The translations under genes and the position numbers were made by a program. A stretch of DNA of 64,000 bases. Source: Actinobacteria bacterium UBA6100. GTDB lineage: Bacteria > Actinomycetota > Coriobacteriia > Anaerosomatales > Anaerosomataceae. Position 1 is the stretch's first letter; each line of letters starts with the position of its first letter. Location of the stretch: assembly GCA_002423585.1 (NCBI GenBank), contig DIWS01000014.1:8718-72717 (forward strand), in the 5' to 3' direction. Below the pieces are notes generated by a model. The model searched no databases. It saw only the letters and a program-made list of their open reading frames with translations, and was not told the DNA's origin. Shown piece after piece: positions 60,896 through 64,000 of this stretch.

Positions 60896-62989
60896 TCACG
60901 CGAGTTCAAAGTCGAGCCGCCGCTCGGCGATGTTGGCATCCAGGATACGCACCTTCACCTGCTGACCGAGGCGATAGGTGCTCCCTTTGTTCTCGCCCCA
61001 TAGCATGAACCGCTCGGCGTCGAGCCGATAGTAGTCATCGGTCATCGCCTCCACGTGCACGAGGCCCTCGGCGGTGTTCTCCAGTTGCACGAACAGCCCG
61101 AAGCCCATCACGCCCGTGACGATACCGTCGAACGCCTCGCCCAGGTGCCCGGCCATGAGCGCCACGAGCTTCACCTTCTGGCTGTCGTCCTCGGCGGCCT
61201 CGGCCTCCCGCTCCATCTCCGAAGAGTGCTCCGCAAGCCACGCGAGTTCGGGCACCATGTCCGCGGTGGGCCGCTTGTCGAGCGTGCGGGTGAGTTGCGC
61301 ACGGAGCAGCCGATGCACGATGAGGTCGGGATAGCGGCGGATCGGGCTCGTGAAGTGCGTGTATGCGTCACTGGCAAGGCCGAAGTGGGGTCCCGGGTAG
61401 TCCACGTAGCGCGCGCGCTCGAGTGAGCGCAGGAGCAGCGAGTTGATGAGCCGCTCCTCGGGCCGTCCGTGCGCGAAGGCCACGATCTTCTGGAACGTCT
61501 TCGGGCTTGCGCCATGAAGGTCCTGGATGGGATAGCCGAACTCCTTCAGGACCACGGCCACCTGCGAAAGCGCGTCGGCGTCCGGCTCCTCGTGGATGCG
61601 GTAGACCATCGGCGCCTTGGCGACCGTCATGTGGCGCGCCACCACCTCGTTGGCGAGGATCATCGCCTCCTCGATCATGTTGGTGGCATCCGTGCGCGAG
61701 CGCAGCGTCACGCCGAGCGGCTTGCCGGAATCATCGAGCGTCACGCGGGCCTCGACCGTCTCGAAGTCGAGGCCGCCACGCACCACCCGGCGCTTGTGGA
61801 TCTCGCCCGCCACCAGGTGGAAGTCACGGATCGCGTGCTCGATGGTCTCATCCGGGAAGCCGCCCCCGTCGAGCCAGCCCTGCACCTGATCGTAGTCACA
61901 GCGACGGTCGCTTCTGATCACCGAGGGGTACAGCGCGTACTGCTCAACGATCCCGGTCTTGTCGAGCAGCATCTCGGCCGTGAAGGTGAGCCGGTCCTCG
62001 TCGGGGTTGAGCGAACAGATCACATTGCTGAGGTGCTCGGGCAGCATCGGCAGCACGCGGTCCACCAGATAGACGCTGGTGGCGCGGTGACGAGCCTCCA
62101 CGTCGACGACCGTGTCCCACGGGACGTAGTGGCTCACGTCGGCGATGTGCACCCACAGGCGATAGCCAGCGCCCTCGCGCTCGATGGAGATGGCGTCGTC
62201 GAAGTCACGCGCATCCACCGGATCGATGGTGAACGTGAACAGCTCGCGCCGGTCCTCGCGCCCGCGAGCGATCTCTCCGGTCACGTCCTGGCTGAGCGCC
62301 TCGGCGGCCTCGGTCACTTCCGGCGGAAACTCGGTCGCCAGCCCGTGCTCGTGGATGATGATCTCGATGTCCACGCCGGGCGCGTCCTCGGGGCCGAGCA
62401 CCTGGGTGATGCGGCCCTGCATCGCGTCGCGCCTGTCAGCGTAGCGCGTGATGCGTGCGACCACGATCTCGCCGGCTTTCGCGTCGAGGGGCGAGGTGGC
62501 GAGGTCGACGAACAGGTCGCCTTTGATGCGCGGATCGGTGGGCACCACGATACCGAGCTTGCCGTGGCGCTCGAAGCGCCCCACGACCTCGGTCACCGCA
62601 CGTTCGAGTACCTGCACGACGGTGCCCGCCCTCCCCTCACGGGTCCTCCGCGGGTCAAGGCGCACCGCCACCGTGTCACCGTGCATCGCGCCGCCGGTCT
62701 CGCGCTTGCCGATGTAGACGTCGCCGAGTGGCGTGTTCACGAAACCGAAGCCGCGCCGGTTCATCGACAGGCGCCCGGCCACCAGATTGCGCTCGCGCAT
62801 CGCGAGGTACTTCCCGTTGCCGAGGGCGGCGACAACTCCTGACTTCTCCAGCTGGTGCAGGGTATGCGCTACGCGCGTGTGATCCAGGCCGGGACCGCCT
62901 TCGATCTCAAGCCGGCCCGCGATCTCCTCGGCGGTAAGTGGTGCGTGCGCATTGCGCAGGACTTTGATGACGAGCTTGTCAGGACGCAT
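60896..62989 (-). CDS. rnr: Ribonuclease R
   Basis: A 697-residue 3'-5' exoribonuclease. N-terminal winged helix (about 1-70), cold-shock domains (about 75-220), RNB catalytic domain (about 245-570) with DPVDARDFDDAIS carrying the metal-binding Asp residues, and a C-terminal S1 domain (about 615-697) ending without the usual long basic tail. It degrades structured RNA and, in trans-translation, the non-stop mRNA. ATG at 62989 after GGAGGCGAGG; the frame running to 63244 is not coding there. Confidence 0.95.
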   Translation of the reverse strand: MRPDKLVIKVLRNAHAPLTAEEIAGRLEIEGGPGLDHTRVAHTLHQLEKSGVVAALGNGKYLAMRERNLVAGRLSMNRRGFGFVNTPLGDVYIGKRETGGAMHGDTVAVRLDPRRTREGRAGTVVQVLERAVTEVVGRFERHGKLGIVVPTDPRIKGDLFVDLATSPLDAKAGEIVVARITRYADRRDAMQGRITQVLGPEDAPGVDIEIIIHEHGLATEFPPEVTEAAEALSQDVTGEIARGREDRRELFTFTIDPVDARDFDDAISIEREGAGYRLWVHIADVSHYVPWDTVVDVEARHRATSVYLVDRVLPMLPEHLSNVICSLNPDEDRLTFTAEMLLDKTGIVEQYALYPSVIRSDRRCDYDQVQGWLDGGGFPDETIEHAIRDFHLVAGEIHKRRVVRGGLDFETVEARVTLDDSGKPLGVTLRSRTDATNMIEEAMILANEVVARHMTVAKAPMVYRIHEEPDADALSQVAVVLKEFGYPIQDLHGASPKTFQKIVAFAHGRPEERLINSLLLRSLERARYVDYPGPHFGLASDAYTHFTSPIRRYPDLIVHRLLRAQLTRTLDKRPTADMVPELAWLAEHSSEMEREAEAAEDDSQKVKLVALMAGHLGEAFDGIVTGVMGFGLFVQLENTAEGLVHVEAMTDDYYRLDAERFMLWGENKGSTYRLGQQVKVRILDANIAERRLDFELA

Positions 62990-63155
62990 CCTCGCCTCCG
63001 TCTCAGGCGTGCCCGGCCCACTCACGCCCACGACTCGTTCCGCTCCTCGGCTGACTCCGACCGCTCGGCGAACGGGGCAAGGCGCCGGTTGTGCCTGGGG
63101 TAGAATCCACGTATGGTGCAACCTTACCGCAAGACCGACTTCCCGGAGCCGCCAG

Positions 63156-63581
63156 ATGGAATCCCCCCGATCACTCACCCCACTCCTCGTCGGTGACGGC
63201 ACGCTCACCGCGCCGCGCGACATGGTGCGTGCGCTCGAGACCATCGAGACATTCAGCTACCGCTACTCTGTCGATGACACGGAGATGGCGACCGGCAAGG
63301 CAACACTCGTCCGCATCATGCTCGACGATGTGTCCGCCAGCGCCATCGTGAACAGCTGCGCGTTCCTCAACGTATCAAGCTTCGCCTACCTGAACTTCCA
63401 TACGAATGCCGAAGGCGAGTCGCGCTTCGAACTGTATTCGGACGGGGCGCGCCTCGAGATCACCCCGCTCGACGACCCGGAACTCCGTACCGGTCAGCGT
63501 CAGGTTATCCGCCTGATGGACGAGAGCGTCTTCGAGGGCGCGTCGTTCGTCTCACTGGAAGACGAAGACGAGGACGACTAG
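63156..63581 (+). CDS. Hypothetical cytoplasmic protein
   Basis: A 141-residue protein with no recognised family. Beta-rich middle part, no membrane segment, and a strongly acidic C-terminus (LEDEDEDD). The ATG at 63156 follows GGAGCCGCCAG. A TAGAAT hexamer at 63101-63106 is a possible -10. It is divergent from rnr and ends before a terminator. Confidence 0.75.
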   Translation: MESPRSLTPLLVGDGTLTAPRDMVRALETIETFSYRYSVDDTEMATGKATLVRIMLDDVSASAIVNSCAFLNVSSFAYLNFHTNAEGESRFELYSDGARLEITPLDDPELRTGQRQVIRLMDESVFEGASFVSLEDEDEDD

Positions 63582-63609
63582 CACCCACTGTCGATCTCAA
63601 CCATGCGAA

Positions 63610-63635
63610 CGGGGCGCCTCAGAAGAGGCGCCCCG
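63610..63635. terminator. Bidirectional terminator
   Basis: An 11-bp perfect stem CGGGGCGCCTC/GAGGCGCCCCG with loop AGAA, between convergent genes. CTTTG follows on the plus strand. Confidence 0.8.
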
Positions 63636-63665
63636 CAGCTTTGTGTGAGTCGGTGCGGTGTCGCC

Positions 63666-64000
63666 TTACGGGGCGACCACGTAGAAGCCGACTCCCTCAT
63701 AGCGGTAGGTCTGGGGCCACGTCTTGATGACGTGGTCCTTCTCGAACACAGACGTCGTGTAGAAGTGGCTCTTGCTCGTCACGTTGTAGAAGCGGTGGAC
63801 TGCAACAGCGTTCGGTCCGGCGGACATGGCGACGTTGAAAGTCGGCCCCTCGTAGTTGAAGAGGGTCGGCCATGTCGCGAGCACGATGGCCTTCTCCGCC
63901 GCGGAAGCCGTGTAGAAATGCGCGCCCACACTCGGGTTGTAGAAACGGTGGAGCGGCATCGTACCCGGAGCAGGTGTTGAGATGAACGCAACGCCCTCGT
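63666..64000 (-). CDS. C-terminal end of a DUF5648-type repeat protein (5' end outside window)
   Basis: The frame stays open to the right edge, so the ATG at 63959 is internal. The visible part has two full repeats of about 43 residues (HRFYNPSVGAHFYTAS..EKAIV and HRFYNVTSKSHFYTTS..EKDHV), each ending YEG-x-x-F, and the end of a third (EGVAF). This matches the aromatic HRFYN-HFYT-EK pattern of DUF5648 repeats at the C-terminus of exported proteins, where they are thought to bind a cell-surface or extracellular ligand (role unproven). The preceding domains are off the window. Confidence 0.85.
   Translation of the reverse strand, partial: EGVAFISTPAPGTMPLHRFYNPSVGAHFYTASAAEKAIVLATWPTLFNYEGPTFNVAMSAGPNAVAVHRFYNVTSKSHFYTTSVFEKDHVIKTWPQTYRYEGVGFYVVAP

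Overview
The window is a gene-dense, high-GC bacterial chromosome segment. I see no phage genes, insertion sequences, plasmid functions or CRISPR repeats. The content fits a Coriobacteriia-like actinobacterium of an anaerobic, environmental kind (the OPB41/Anaerosomatales type is my best guess). The pointers are high-GC codon use, a Firmicutes-style T-box before pheST, a SipW/TasA-like pair, formate-tetrahydrofolate ligase and a DsrMK-like redox module. This placement is inferred from gene content, not from a phylogeny.

Layout. At 1-962 lies the 3' end of a PASTA-containing class A penicillin-binding protein. From 13.5 kb leftwards (minus strand) runs a long arginine operon, argC-J-B-D-F-R-G-H, followed without a visible break by an acetyltransferase, a family X DNA polymerase, a 3-methyladenine glycosylase and a Nif3-like protein. 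It has a good promoter with ArgR-like boxes before argC. Next, still on the minus strand, come pheST under a T-box, a SipW signal peptidase with a TasA-like substrate, infC-rpmI-rplT (infC appears to start with AUC), a pseudokinase with a PAS histidine kinase, thrS, a zinc-ribbon membrane protein, and folC with valS. A small Cys protein on the plus strand precedes clpX-clpP-tig. After tRNA-Leu are two uncharacterised exported or membrane proteins, tRNA-Lys, fhs and four tRNAs (His, Arg, Gly, Pro), then rdgB, rph, a metallo-beta-lactamase-fold hydrolase and murI.

From 41.1 to 51.7 kb is a complete chemosensory operon (DUF4388 protein, CheR-TPR, receiver, degenerate PilB-like protein, two CheW, a receptor lacking a periplasmic domain, CheA-REC, CheB). 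No flagellar gene is present, so it may control something other than flagella, for instance pili or signalling. Divergent from it on the plus strand (51.8-55.1 kb) is the most interesting module: an ArsR-family regulator with an operator-like dyad, a DsrE-family protein, TusA, a DsrM/NarI-like membrane cytochrome and a DsrK/HdrD-like iron-sulfur protein. This looks like a self-contained sulfur-relay and membrane redox system without a sulfite reductase.

The last 9 kb holds a ribosome-rescue neighbourhood: a stand-alone GGQ protein, tmRNA, smpB and RNase R, interleaved with small hypothetical genes, a URO-D-like protein, a small multidrug export family protein and an M42 aminopeptidase. The right edge cuts a protein made of about 43-residue repeats of the DUF5648 type.
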